Below the pieces are notes generated by a model. The model had not been told where the DNA came from. It saw only the letters and a list, made by a program, of their open reading frames with translations, and searched no databases. A DNA stretch of 63,714 bases from Rhodocyclaceae bacterium (GTDB lineage Bacteria > Pseudomonadota > Gammaproteobacteria > Burkholderiales > Rhodocyclaceae): the NCBI GenBank assembly GCA_003963315.1, contig RXJP01000028.1:62659-126372 (forward strand), read 5' to 3'. Shown piece by piece: positions 17,496 to 27,048 of this stretch. The position numbers and the translations under genes are program-made. The first letter of the stretch is position 1. Each line of letters begins with the position of its first letter.

Positions 17496-20273
17496 TTACT
17501 CGTCCCGCTTCAGCAAATGCCGCACGGCGTCCTTGGTGTTATCAATAGTTGCTTCAGTGTCCCCCACAACCTGCTTTCCGGTCTGTTTGAGCAGAGATTT
17601 CCGGGTGGTCAGCGTGCCGTCGCCGCGATCGATAACCTCCGCTTCCCGATCAAAACCCGTGCCGGCTGACCGGGTTTCCTGTCTGATGGTTTCTCCCTGT
17701 GCCTGGACCTCCTGCCGCAATGGCGAAGAGCCAGCGGCTGTTGAGTGGTTCGATACAACGCGACTGGACTGCCCCACCTTAGCCCGATACTGCTGATTTG
17801 CTTCCGAGATATTTGGAGAAAGCGCAGGATCAACCACCTGACCATTGTGTAGTCCCCGCACGTCGCCAAAGGAACTGGGCAAGGCTGACCCATCGGAGAA
17901 CACCCGCGTCGGTCGCAGTCCCTGGCGGGCCAGTTCCGCATCGAACATGGTCAGCGCCGATGTACTGTTGCCGCCATACTCCTCGGCATAGCGCAGAAAC
18001 ATTGCCAGATTGTGCGGATCCTGGGCGATGTCGACGGAGATGGACTCTCCGTGCTCCCGCGCAGACGAGAGTCGTTCAGCATAGGCCGTTCTTTCGGCAA
18101 ACGTCGCATCCGCCCGCTCCGATCGAGAGACGGCCGTGGTCAGCCGTGACGACATCTCCTGGGCCTCCCTGTCATCCTTGGCGAAACTGCTTACCAGACT
18201 TGAATCCCGCGATACCCGGTCACCGAATTGCTTGAATTCCGCGATCTGCTCTTGCGTCAAGCTATTGAGCACCTTCTGCTGCGTCGCCGACAACCCCGAC
18301 GAATAGTTCTTCCCCGCCCGTGCTTGAAGATCGGCCCCGGCGCCGGGCGAGTTGATGCCCAGATGGCCCGAGGCGCCAAAGGCGATCTGCGCCACCTGGT
18401 TCTGGGTCAGGCCGGTGCTGTTTGCGACGTTCTTCGTGATCTGGTCAAGGTGGTTGAGGGTCTGACCCATCTGTTCGAAGCGGCTGGACGTGGTGCCGCT
18501 GCTGCTGCGCGATGAGCGCAGCTTGGTCAGGCCATGGGCAAAGGTATCCGTCAGCGCCGAGGCCCGTTCTGTATTGGCGGATACCGCCTCGCCGTGCGCC
18601 GCATCCGCCTGGTGGCTGGCCTGGGTCACATCCTGTTCCGACACGCGCATGGATACCACCCGCGACGCGAACCCCTGGTTGCGCAGCAGACTCACCGCCG
18701 TGCGCCCGGTCAGGGCATTGGTGGAGAACGTGTTGCCGGAGAGGTCATCCTGCCAACTGCTCATGAAGGCCGACGTCCGGTTTGGCGCAAGTTGCATCTG
18801 ATCCATGCCCACGTTACCCATGGACACATTGCCGGCAGCGGAGGGGGAAATACTTCCCGAAACCGTCCCCTGCAATCCCGACAGCCCACCCACCAGCGCT
18901 GTCCCGAAACTTTCCATGCGCTTCAAGGCGGCCCAGGCGATGAAGGGCACGCTGATCGCCAGATACCCCACCACCGCTTCCCCCGAGATCGCCCGGGAAT
19001 AGATGGTCGACGCCGTCTGCAACGCCAGCGTCTTGGTCCCCGTACCCAGATCCGCAGCTGCCGCCAGGTCGTAGGCGGCATAGACCGAGGCCATGTAGTT
19101 GAGAATCGCGTAGAGGGGTGGCCAGAGCTGAATCCAGATCAAGACTGCCGCGTAGCCCTTGAAAGCCAGCATCGTCTCCCGGCCGCTGGTCAGTAGCAGC
19201 AGCAACACCAGTAGCGGGAACAGGGCGTAGGTGACGGCTTCCACCACATTGCGGAACACCGGCAGCGCCTGCTCCGCCACCTTGCCGTAGGCCAGCCAGG
19301 TGGCGTTCTGTTGGGCCGAGGCCTGGGCTTGCCCCATTGCCAACACCATGGCGGCCGGATCGTTGACCTTTTGGCCGACGATCCGGCTCGTATCCTCAAT
19401 GGCATTGAGCATCGCGTTCTGTCGGATGAGGTCGGCCGCCGTGGCCGAGGCGTTGGCGATGTTGTTCTTCAAATATGCCTGCTGAATCTGTCCCGCGATG
19501 ACCGCCGCGGCAGAAGGCCCGGGCAGCGTCGGGTTCAACTGGAACGCCAATCGTCCTTGGATGCGGCTGATCTGGGCCGGCAGGCGGCCGTTGAGATTCG
19601 TATAGACATTGGGACAGGTATCGACGCTGACGCTGCCCCCGCTGCCCGTTAGGGTGCTGAACCGCGCCGGGTTGGGTGTGGCCATCAGCGACCAGACGTC
19701 CGCCGCGGTGGAGAAGGTCGTTGGGTCCAGGGTGCCGTCAATCAGATCGTAGCTGGTGCAGTTGTGGATGAAATTGATGAGATCGGTGCGAAAGCCCGGA
19801 TCCTGGAACACCACGCCGCCGGTTTCCCGGACCAGCCGATTGCCGAACATCAGCCCGTGCTGCTGATAGCTCAACTCGGCAGGTAGGGCGCCGATACCAG
19901 GAATCACTTGAAACGCCGTCTCGAAGAGCCCTGTCAACGTATTGCCGATGGTACTGGTGAGACTGCCCAGCACCGCCATGCCGAAAGGCACATTGTCTAT
20001 GACCTTGACCGGAGAGCCGCCAGTCTTGTCCACCACGCCTACGGTCACTTTCGGCACGATCAACACCGAGAAGACTAGCACCACCGTTCCCAGCCATTTC
20101 CAGCCCTGAAGCTTCTCCGGGGCGAAGGCGTAGGCCACCAGGGCCGCGACGAAACCGCAAAAGGCTACGGCGGCCAGAGCCGAAAGATAATCGTTGGAGC
20201 CGTTGATCGCCGCTGCTGCATTGAATATGCCGAACAGGCTGTCGGCATTCTGATAGGCGTAAATCTCCCACAC
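17496..20273 (-). CDS. traG: TraG, F-type conjugation and mating-pair stabilisation protein
   Basis: A 925-residue inner-membrane protein. N-terminal hydrophobic segments (residues about 30-85) and a second membrane cluster around 340-460 (ALFPLLVLLLLLTSGRE, GYAAVLIWIQLWPPLYAILN) flank a periplasmic part with the usual Cys (NCTSYDLI ... DTCPNVY). A long Ser/Gln-rich cytoplasmic/periplasmic tail follows (residues 480-925). In the F-type systems TraG is needed for pilus assembly (N-part) and mating-pair stabilisation/entry exclusion (C-part). Last gene of the tra operon, 18 bp after traH. Confidence 0.9.
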   Translation of the reverse strand: MWEIYAYQNADSLFGIFNAAAAINGSNDYLSALAAVAFCGFVAALVAYAFAPEKLQGWKWLGTVVLVFSVLIVPKVTVGVVDKTGGSPVKVIDNVPFGMAVLGSLTSTIGNTLTGLFETAFQVIPGIGALPAELSYQQHGLMFGNRLVRETGGVVFQDPGFRTDLINFIHNCTSYDLIDGTLDPTTFSTAADVWSLMATPNPARFSTLTGSGGSVSVDTCPNVYTNLNGRLPAQISRIQGRLAFQLNPTLPGPSAAAVIAGQIQQAYLKNNIANASATAADLIRQNAMLNAIEDTSRIVGQKVNDPAAMVLAMGQAQASAQQNATWLAYGKVAEQALPVFRNVVEAVTYALFPLLVLLLLLTSGRETMLAFKGYAAVLIWIQLWPPLYAILNYMASVYAAYDLAAAADLGTGTKTLALQTASTIYSRAISGEAVVGYLAISVPFIAWAALKRMESFGTALVGGLSGLQGTVSGSISPSAAGNVSMGNVGMDQMQLAPNRTSAFMSSWQDDLSGNTFSTNALTGRTAVSLLRNQGFASRVVSMRVSEQDVTQASHQADAAHGEAVSANTERASALTDTFAHGLTKLRSSRSSSGTTSSRFEQMGQTLNHLDQITKNVANSTGLTQNQVAQIAFGASGHLGINSPGAGADLQARAGKNYSSGLSATQQKVLNSLTQEQIAEFKQFGDRVSRDSSLVSSFAKDDREAQEMSSRLTTAVSRSERADATFAERTAYAERLSSAREHGESISVDIAQDPHNLAMFLRYAEEYGGNSTSALTMFDAELARQGLRPTRVFSDGSALPSSFGDVRGLHNGQVVDPALSPNISEANQQYRAKVGQSSRVVSNHSTAAGSSPLRQEVQAQGETIRQETRSAGTGFDREAEVIDRGDGTLTTRKSLLKQTGKQVVGDTEATIDNTKDAVRHLLKRDE

Positions 20274-20291
20274 GGGTCCGCGCTCTCGTTC

Positions 20292-21728
20292 CTAGCGAGC
20301 CTGATAGGCCGCCTGCTGCCCGAGCATGTCCATCACGTGCTGGGGCATGCTGGAACGCAGTTGCCGTTCCAGTTGCTCCAGATGATTGGACACGGCCTGG
20401 AAGGAGCCTACCTTCTGGTAGAGCAGATTTTTCTCTCGGGAGAGTTGGGCCAGTAGGCCCTGGGCGCGCTGACGGATTTCCCGGGCTCGCTCCCGTTGGG
20501 CCTGTTGCAGGGTGTAGTCCTTGTCCAAGGCGGCCAGTCCCACGCGCAGATTGCGTTCCAGGAAGACATAGGCGTAGTCGGCGGCGATCACGTCCCGGTA
20601 CTGGGCGATCAGGCTGTCGGCCAAGCCCGAGCCGGGAATGCTGGTGCCCAGGGACAACATTTTGTAGACCGGCTCGGTGGTCTGGTTCACGAAACCGACT
20701 TCCGGCGAATTGTTGGCGATGGCGGTGCGCGAGGCGATCTTGTCCGCGATGGAACGCATCATGGCCTCGACCTTGGCGGTGAAGGGGGTGTGGTTGTAGT
20801 TCGTGTTCAGGCTCACCGCGTCGCAATTGACGTAGTCGTTGCACCTGAGCAGATGCTGCACTACGTCCGTGCCGGAACTGGCACCCTGGCCGTAGAGCAA
20901 CTGACTGATGGAGGTCAGGGTGGGGGCGATGGGGTCCGGATCCCGGCCGGATTCCTCCGGGTAGTAGATCACTGTGCCCACCAGGCTCATGATTAGCTCC
21001 CGCTCTGGGTCGTCCAGATAGGTGCCCGTGTTCTGCAAGGCCTTCCAGGTCAGATTGCCGACGAAGGGCGCCTTGTTGCGGACGTTGGCATCTCCCGAGG
21101 AACGCGCCGAAGCCAGGATGCCGGGCCGGTCCGTGGCGCAGCGGCGCCGAGCGGAATCTCGGTCGCTCTCCATACCCAGCTCGATGGCCAGGTCGGCGCA
21201 GGTTTCTTGGGCGCTGTAACCGGCCGATTCGGCGGCGGTGCTGACGATGGCCTTGGCCGTTTCGCAGGAGTTGATGCGGGCATTGTTGATCCAGGTTTCC
21301 AGCCCCTTGGCCCATTTGGTCAGGCCACCGAGCAGGGGCGACACCGATTCCAGGGCCAGTTGGAAGGCAATGCCGGGCAAGGCCGCCGTGATATTGCGCA
21401 GCATGTTCTTGAACTCATCGGCGGAAATATGGGAGAAGGAGCCGCCGAACACGTCGATACCGCCGCAGCCGGCCTTGGCGCTGGGGAATTGGATAGCGGC
21501 CAACTGATAGACCTTGTTGGGAGAACGCATCATCAGGCTGCCGCCAGTGTAAGTATTGAATGTCTGACCGCGGAAGGCTCCGGGAGCCGTGTAATTGCCG
21601 ATTGCTCCCAAGTTGTTGAACATGGTGGTGACCTCGGTGTTGAGGTCGCCGGCGCGGGTCGGCAGGGCGACGAGAAGCAGGCAGGCCGACAGCAGGCCGG
21701 CGCCGAGGCGGGAGAAAGGTCGGGTCAT
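20292..21728 (-). CDS. traH: TraH, conjugative pilus assembly protein
   Basis: A 478-residue periplasmic protein with a signal peptide (SACLLLVALPTRA). The family-typical N-terminus (DLNTEVTTMFNNLGAIGNYT, GGSLMMRSPNKVYQLAAIQF, KAGCGGIDVFGGSFSHI) is fully present, and a C-terminal coiled coil (LQQAQRERAREIRQRAQGLL ... QLSREKNLLYQKV) ends it. TraH works with TraF, TraU, TraW and TrbC in the outer half of the F-type apparatus. Starts within the traF stop (4-bp overlap). Confidence 0.92.
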   Translation of the reverse strand: MTRPFSRLGAGLLSACLLLVALPTRAGDLNTEVTTMFNNLGAIGNYTAPGAFRGQTFNTYTGGSLMMRSPNKVYQLAAIQFPSAKAGCGGIDVFGGSFSHISADEFKNMLRNITAALPGIAFQLALESVSPLLGGLTKWAKGLETWINNARINSCETAKAIVSTAAESAGYSAQETCADLAIELGMESDRDSARRRCATDRPGILASARSSGDANVRNKAPFVGNLTWKALQNTGTYLDDPERELIMSLVGTVIYYPEESGRDPDPIAPTLTSISQLLYGQGASSGTDVVQHLLRCNDYVNCDAVSLNTNYNHTPFTAKVEAMMRSIADKIASRTAIANNSPEVGFVNQTTEPVYKMLSLGTSIPGSGLADSLIAQYRDVIAADYAYVFLERNLRVGLAALDKDYTLQQAQRERAREIRQRAQGLLAQLSREKNLLYQKVGSFQAVSNHLEQLERQLRSSMPQHVMDMLGQQAAYQAR

Positions 21729-22600
21729 GGAGCCTCCTGGGCCAGTCGCTGAGAGATGCTGGGCACCATGGTTTCCCCCTGAGGACTGGAGACGGTGGTG
21801 ATGCGCTCAAGCAACTGGGATTCGGACAGCACGCCGAAGCCGATTGGGACGATCTTTCCGGTGAAGGGCTGGGCCAAGAACACGGCGGGCACTTGGTTTA
21901 CCTTGAGGGCTGTGGCGATGCCATTGTCGGTGCGGGCCTGGGGGAAGCCCGGCATGGGGCCGCCGTCCAGGCTGATGGCCAAGACCTGGAGGCCGTAGCG
22001 GGCCTCGAAGGCTGCCAGGGTGGGTGCCAAGGCATGGCAGTAGGGGCAATCCGAGCGGTAGAAGAAGAACAGCACGTGGTCCTTGCCCAACTCGGCCACC
22101 GTGCGGGCTCGTTCCTTCGTCTGGGTCTGCTCAAAAACTTCCAGGGCCTTGGCATTGACCGGCCGGCCTTGCAGGCTGGGGTCCAGCTCCGGCGTTGCCC
22201 AGGCCACCCGTTGGGCCACGTCGGCGAAGTAGGAGGCCCGGGCCACCACCTGGGCTTCCAATTCCATGTAGCGCCGCACGTTGGCCTCGGTGGGCCGCAT
22301 GATGGCGATGTTGCGGGTTTCTTCCAGGCGCTTTTGCAGTTGCGCGAACTCCACCAGTTCCGGCGCTTTGGCGGGCGGTCCTGCCTGGGGCGATGAGGGA
22401 GGTGGAAGTGTATCCGCTGCTGGGTGCTCGCCCGTTTCCGGCGTGGGATCCTCGTAGAAGTGCCAGCCGCGCCAACTGTCGAACCAGTAGCGGGGCGGCG
22501 ACTCCTGGGCAAGGGCCAACGATGCGACCAACAGCCACAACACGGGCAGCAGGCGGATGACGGCTGCAAGAGGGATGGACGGCGTCATGGTGATCTTCAC
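21725..22600 (-). CDS. traF: TraF, thioredoxin-fold conjugation protein
   Basis: A 291-residue periplasmic protein with a signal peptide (LLPVLWLLVASLALAQ). The N-terminal TraF segment YWFDSWRGWHFYEDP is followed by a linker and a thioredoxin domain with a CxxC active site (FYRSDCPYCHALAPTLAAFE) near residue 180. F-plasmid TraF lacks the CxxC; this one keeps it and may be redox active on the Cys-rich TraN, TraU and TraH. Overlaps neighbours by 4 bp on both sides. Confidence 0.88.
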   Translation of the reverse strand: MKITMTPSIPLAAVIRLLPVLWLLVASLALAQESPPRYWFDSWRGWHFYEDPTPETGEHPAADTLPPPSSPQAGPPAKAPELVEFAQLQKRLEETRNIAIMRPTEANVRRYMELEAQVVARASYFADVAQRVAWATPELDPSLQGRPVNAKALEVFEQTQTKERARTVAELGKDHVLFFFYRSDCPYCHALAPTLAAFEARYGLQVLAISLDGGPMPGFPQARTDNGIATALKVNQVPAVFLAQPFTGKIVPIGFGVLSESQLLERITTVSSPQGETMVPSISQRLAQEAP

Positions 22601-22971
22601 AGCAGGGAATGGGGCGGGCGGCCGTCGAGGCAGTAATTGATACCGATGTCCAATGTCTGCCGACGTGGGGCCGGGCTGCGGGGAAGCTGTACGCCGTCCT
22701 GCCAGAAGCTGACCTTGAGCCGGGCGCAGCCGGTTTGCCGGTAACGGCGCTCGGTGGCAACGTCGATGTTGATCGGCGAAGTGGCGCCGAAACGCCGTGA
22801 GATGGCGTCGGCAGTGTCACCGGTCAAGACGCCATGGGCCTGGCCGTCGCTGGCCAAGAGGGCGGCCAGCAGCAGGGGCCGGGCATCGGATACCGGGGTA
22901 CGCAATAGATCATCGGCCAAGACGGTGCGGGTGAAAACCGCCAGTAGGAAGGCAAAGGAACGCAACTTCAT
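22597..22971 (-). CDS. small exported protein between traN and traF
   Basis: A 124-residue protein with a signal peptide (MKLRSFAFLLAVFTRTVLA). The mature part contains two Cys (TGCARLKVSF, INYCLDG) and no recognised domain. ATG 22971 overlaps the traN stop and has GGGGAG upstream. Its fixed place in the operon suggests an accessory role in pilus assembly; function unknown. Confidence 0.65.
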   Translation of the reverse strand: MKLRSFAFLLAVFTRTVLADDLLRTPVSDARPLLLAALLASDGQAHGVLTGDTADAISRRFGATSPINIDVATERRYRQTGCARLKVSFWQDGVQLPRSPAPRRQTLDIGINYCLDGRPPHSLL

Positions 22972-25277
22972 TGGCATCTCCCCTGGCCGTAGTAGCAGGT
23001 GTTCAAGCGCGCCGCATTGTTGCCCTGGAGGGTTGAGGCATTGGGCAGCGTAGGCACGAGGGAGGCGTAGAACTCGCTCAAATCCATGGCTGCGAAGTTG
23101 AGCTGTTGCAACTGGGCGACGGTGAAGCCCGAGCAATCAGGGTTCTCCGCGCTGCCCCAGCCCTTGCCTACCTGGGTGCGACCTTGTTCGTTGATGATGC
23201 GGGCGAGCTTGCTGTTGAAGCAGCACTTGCCCGTGGTGTGCTCAATGCAGGCGACGCAGACGCCGAGGATGCGCAGGCAGGACGAACAATAGGTGCCCAC
23301 CGTGTGGCAAAGATGGGCCCCTTCCTTCATGGCGAGCTTTCCTTCGTTGTCGCTGCAGGACATCATGGACATGACGACGTAGAAAGTGGCCGTGATGGCC
23401 AGGGACCAGGGATCGACGGCAATCAGCACGTTCTCCCCGGAATAGAGTGCCACCGATCCGGCGGGCAGGGCGGCGCCATTGACCGCCACGGTGACGCCGT
23501 AGCTGGTGAAGGTGCCGGCGAAGCCGCCATCCATCAACAAGGCCTGCATACCCTGGATCAGGAAGTCCTGATTCTCCGAATTCATCAGGATGTCGAAGAC
23601 CAAGCGGGAACCCATGCCGAACAGACTCTGGTTGCTCATGGCGGCCCCCGCGTTGTCGCTGTAACAGCAGTTCTGGAGCAATTGGTCGCGGCAACTGTTG
23701 GCCTCGCCCTTGAACACCTGCATGGTGCTGGTGTCGAGATAGACGCCGGCTTCCCTAGCCGCTTCCAGCAGGGTCATGGAGCGGGCGAAGTCCGCATCGT
23801 TGGGGGAACGTGTGTTGAAGCAGTTGTTTCCCAGACAATAGACGTCGGTGGGGCAGTTGGCTGCCGTGGTGACGGTCTGGGCTGCGGAGGGGCAGGCGTA
23901 GGTGGCCTGGGTGATCTCACACTGGCCGGTAGCGGCATTGCGCTGCTTGCAGACGCTGGTGCTTGGGCTGCAGCCGGTCTGGAGCAGGGGCACGCATTCA
24001 TCCAGCGGCGTGCCCGAGCTGCACGTCAGCGTGCGCTCATAGGACCAGCAGGTGCGGGTGACGGGTTGGCCGTCCACCAGTTTGGTGGCGGGACCGTCCA
24101 CGCAGCGGTCGGCTGTGGTGACCATGCAGCGTCCGCCGTCGGCCAAGGCCGCGCTCTTGTCTACCCAGACGTCGGTGGTCTGGGCCACCATGGCGGGTTG
24201 GGTGAATGCGAGGGTCAGGGACCATCCGGATGCGCCCATCAGGGTGGCATCCCCGGTCGACACGGCGCAGTGTGTGCCGATGTCGTCATAGGTCGCGATG
24301 CCCTCCAGGCAATTCCCATCGGGACTGGACTCCGTGATGGCGTAGCACTGGTCGCCCGGCCCTGCGTTGAAAAAGTCGCTATAGAGGCTCAGTGTATCGC
24401 CCAGCACCGTGCCGGCCGGACACGCATAGACCGGCGTGCCGAACTGGAAGGTGTAGCGGCATTGGCCGTTGGCGCAGCCGGAACCCGGCAGCAGCATCAC
24501 CTTGAAGGGACTCCAGCAATAGCCCTCCCAGTGAGGCGAGAGGTCGGTCACATACGTGGCTTGGGTGGCCGGTGTCGTGGGCAGGTCGAGGGTCTGCCAA
24601 CCGATGCAAGCGCCCCGGCCGCCAGCCGCATAGAAGCGGAAGCGCTGCAAGCCGTCGGTCCGGATATGGCACTGGGCTTCCACAACCATATAGTCGGCGC
24701 CGTTGCGATTGGCCTGGGCATGGGCAAACCAAACGCTGTCCACGCAACTGGGTGCCAGGGCCACCTGCACCGTCAGGTCGCGTCGCGTGGTGTAGTTGCC
24801 GACCCCGCTATAGCGGTTGCAGACCTTGTTTACCGTGCCGGCCGGTGCAGTTATACCGGCGGTAGTGCAGCCCGAATAGTAGGAGGACAAGCTCTCCAAG
24901 ACTGTGGAAGGGTTGCGTGCGATGTCCCGGGCAGCGCTGACGGCCGGGCCATAGGCGGATACCCCGGGGCGCGGCGTGTTGGCCGAAGTGAGCGCCGTGG
25001 TTTGGGCTTGGCAGGCCGGATCGCTGCTGCCGGCACAGGCGGCGAGGCGGGCATTGGCTGCGCCGGTCAAACCCGGTTGACCGAAGTAAGCGGTTTCTGG
25101 CGGCGCGGTGGTGTAGCCGGGCACCACAGACAAGGCGCTGGGGGCGGTTACGGAGTCCCGAATCACCGGATTGGCCGCCTGGCCCGCCACCAATCCTTCG
25201 TCATGGGAGGAGGCGAGGGACGTGTTTTGTGTGGCGACGAAACAGACCAGGGTGATCCAGACGACCATCGTGCGCAT
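22968..25277 (-). CDS. traN: TraN, Cys-rich outer-membrane mating-pair protein
   Basis: A 769-residue exported protein with very many cysteines in spaced pairs (CYSDNAGA, CSSCLRILGVCVACIEHTTG, CCFNSKLARIINEQGR). The C-terminal third with FNSKLARIINEQGRTQVGKG and NPDCSGFTVAQLQQLNF is the hallmark of TraN in F, SXT and IncC systems. TraN contacts the recipient's outer membrane. Folding depends on the disulfide enzymes encoded in the same operon. Start ATG 25277 with a signal peptide (VVWITLVCFVATQNTSLAS). Confidence 0.9.
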   Translation of the reverse strand: MRTMVVWITLVCFVATQNTSLASSHDEGLVAGQAANPVIRDSVTAPSALSVVPGYTTAPPETAYFGQPGLTGAANARLAACAGSSDPACQAQTTALTSANTPRPGVSAYGPAVSAARDIARNPSTVLESLSSYYSGCTTAGITAPAGTVNKVCNRYSGVGNYTTRRDLTVQVALAPSCVDSVWFAHAQANRNGADYMVVEAQCHIRTDGLQRFRFYAAGGRGACIGWQTLDLPTTPATQATYVTDLSPHWEGYCWSPFKVMLLPGSGCANGQCRYTFQFGTPVYACPAGTVLGDTLSLYSDFFNAGPGDQCYAITESSPDGNCLEGIATYDDIGTHCAVSTGDATLMGASGWSLTLAFTQPAMVAQTTDVWVDKSAALADGGRCMVTTADRCVDGPATKLVDGQPVTRTCWSYERTLTCSSGTPLDECVPLLQTGCSPSTSVCKQRNAATGQCEITQATYACPSAAQTVTTAANCPTDVYCLGNNCFNTRSPNDADFARSMTLLEAAREAGVYLDTSTMQVFKGEANSCRDQLLQNCCYSDNAGAAMSNQSLFGMGSRLVFDILMNSENQDFLIQGMQALLMDGGFAGTFTSYGVTVAVNGAALPAGSVALYSGENVLIAVDPWSLAITATFYVVMSMMSCSDNEGKLAMKEGAHLCHTVGTYCSSCLRILGVCVACIEHTTGKCCFNSKLARIINEQGRTQVGKGWGSAENPDCSGFTVAQLQQLNFAAMDLSEFYASLVPTLPNASTLQGNNAARLNTCYYGQGRCQ

Positions 25278-25286
25278 GGCGACCCC

Positions 25287-26042
25287 TTATTCCTTGATCC
25301 GCTTGAGGAACACCTCGGCGGCCGGGCCGAAGCGCGGTGCCGAGCGTTGCATGGTTTCGAGGGCATAGTCGAGACTCACATCCCCGGCGGCTTTGACGAA
25401 GACCTCTTCGGCGGCACAACGGTTGCCGGCGCAGGCCGCGGGGCGTTTGCCGTCCTTGAGCAGTACGAAACTCGGTACACGGCTGATGGCGAACCGATCG
25501 AAGGCCTGGGGATCGATGCGTACCGCCGCTGACCGGCTTCCGATCAGCGCCTGGACCTGGACCGCAGTCTCACGTAGGGAATTCCTGGCGAGGCCGCGGA
25601 TCAGCACCGGTGCCCGGACTCGGGCAGCTTGGTCGAGAAGCCGCTGCAACGTTGCTTCGGGCATGGTGAGGCTGACGAAGACCAGCAGGCCTGGCCCGGT
25701 TCCAGGCGCAAGGCTGGCCGGCGGCTGCATGCCTTCCGTCTGGGCGGCGTAGCCTTTGGCGAGGGCATTGAGGTCGATGGTTGCCGCAGCCTGGGGACGG
25801 GGCAGGGCATCGAGGCGCGGTGCCGGAGCAGGGTCGCCCTCCATCCCCCTCAGGTCCCCGTACTTGCGCCGGGCGGCGTCGATGTCCTGGTCGGTGACCG
25901 TCGGGGTTTCTCGGCGTACGCGGGCCAGATCCGCCTCGGTGATGTCCGGTGCCGACTGGGCCAGGGTACGGCCCATGCCGAGGATGAAGGTGAGGAGGAC
26001 TACGGGACGCAGAAATGGCTGTCCGAGATCAGTTGCCGACAC
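25287..26042 (-). CDS. trbC: TrbC, pilin assembly protein (F-type)
   Basis: About 251 residues when started at GTG 26042, which has AAGGA at the right distance; ATG 26111 further upstream would remove the signal sequence from the N-terminus. Signal VVLLTFILGMGRTLAQS. The C-terminal thioredoxin-like TrbC domain is seen as LLVFVSLTMPEATLQRLLDQ and VPSFVLLKDGKR. In F-type systems TrbC is needed for pilus assembly, often fused to TraW. Overlaps traU by 14 bp. Confidence 0.85.
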   Translation of the reverse strand: MSATDLGQPFLRPVVLLTFILGMGRTLAQSAPDITEADLARVRRETPTVTDQDIDAARRKYGDLRGMEGDPAPAPRLDALPRPQAAATIDLNALAKGYAAQTEGMQPPASLAPGTGPGLLVFVSLTMPEATLQRLLDQAARVRAPVLIRGLARNSLRETAVQVQALIGSRSAAVRIDPQAFDRFAISRVPSFVLLKDGKRPAACAGNRCAAEEVFVKAAGDVSLDYALETMQRSAPRFGPAAEVFLKRIKE

Positions 26043-27048
26043 AGCAGTTCCTTTTCCGGAAAAGCAGAAACGCGAAGTCCTCGCCCTGTACCGGGTACTC
26101 CTTGCCGGCACCCCAGATCACCGTGCTGCGGCCGAAGGGCTGGCAGCAATGGCCGTCATCCTTGTCGGTGTTGGCGATGGGGTAGAGGAGCTGAGTCTTG
26201 TAGGCGGTCTTGTCCATCACCGGCTCGAAGTAGGGGCCGCAGAGGCCTGGCGTCCCATGCCAGGCCCAGGCGATGAGCTCCCGGTGCATCTTGGCGGTGA
26301 GGCGCTGGGCTAACAGGGAAGCCGTACGTACGCCGCCCAGGTGGTAGGGCACATGACCGTCCAAGGGATAGACGCCGCCCTGACAGCCAGCGCACCAGAA
26401 CAGCTCCTTGAGGCCGAAGCCGACCGTGGCCGCCACACAGTCGGCAGCACAGGCGGCCACGGCGATCGGATTGGCGAACAGCACCGCATCGGGATTGAGG
26501 ATCAGGCTCAGCTCGTCGTCGTTCCAGAGAGGATCCACCTCGGTCAGGTAGGCCAGGTCCAGGGTGCCTTTCTCCAGGCAGGGGAAGTCGGTGACCACGT
26601 CGAGCCAGTAGAGGACCGGGTTGATGTAGAAGTGGGCCTGGTAGAAGCTGCCGCCATCCCCGTCGCCTTCCGGGCGGGTGAAGCGGGCGGCTTCCGGCGC
26701 CGGAATGCCCGGATCTAGGTCGATGCCGCCCAGGGAGGTGAGGCAGAAGGGCTTGCGCACCACTTCCACCTGTCGCGCCGGTTCCCAGAAGCCGATGGAC
26801 AAGCCGACCAGGGGATGTAGCCCGCAGGTGCACAGGGGACTAGAGGGATTTGGCGTGTCTTCCTGGCCGTCCAGATCCCCCAAAGTGATACCGCCGAGGG
26901 AGATGGGCAGGATGCAAGACCAGCAGATGTCGGTGATGGGATTGGGGAACTTGCCGGTGCAGGTGGCCGGTGAAGCGGCGAGGGCGGGACCGGCGGCCAG
27001 CAGAACGCTCAATAGGAGCTGGCTGAGGCATCGACGCAAGCTTTTCAT
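26029..27048 (-). CDS. traU: TraU, conjugal transfer protein
   Basis: A 339-residue periplasmic protein with a signal peptide (LLLSVLLAAGPALAAS) and the strongly conserved TraU sequence CTGKFPNPITDICWSCILPI, CTCGLHPLVGLSIGFWEPAR and VRKPFCLTSLGG. About ten cysteines. TraU is an essential part of F-type DNA transfer. Overlaps traW by 4 bp. Confidence 0.93.
   Translation of the reverse strand: MKSLRRCLSQLLLSVLLAAGPALAASPATCTGKFPNPITDICWSCILPISLGGITLGDLDGQEDTPNPSSPLCTCGLHPLVGLSIGFWEPARQVEVVRKPFCLTSLGGIDLDPGIPAPEAARFTRPEGDGDGGSFYQAHFYINPVLYWLDVVTDFPCLEKGTLDLAYLTEVDPLWNDDELSLILNPDAVLFANPIAVAACAADCVAATVGFGLKELFWCAGCQGGVYPLDGHVPYHLGGVRTASLLAQRLTAKMHRELIAWAWHGTPGLCGPYFEPVMDKTAYKTQLLYPIANTDKDDGHCCQPFGRSTVIWGAGKEYPVQGEDFAFLLFRKRNCCVGN

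Noticed and set aside
19738..21315. 525-codon minus frame across traG/traH
   Set aside because: Out-of-frame shadow of two well-supported tra genes in GC-rich DNA.
23106..25532. 808-codon open frame on the plus strand opposite traN
   Set aside because: Antisense shadow: Gly/Ala/His/Arg-rich, no start context, and traN on the other strand has clear family motifs.
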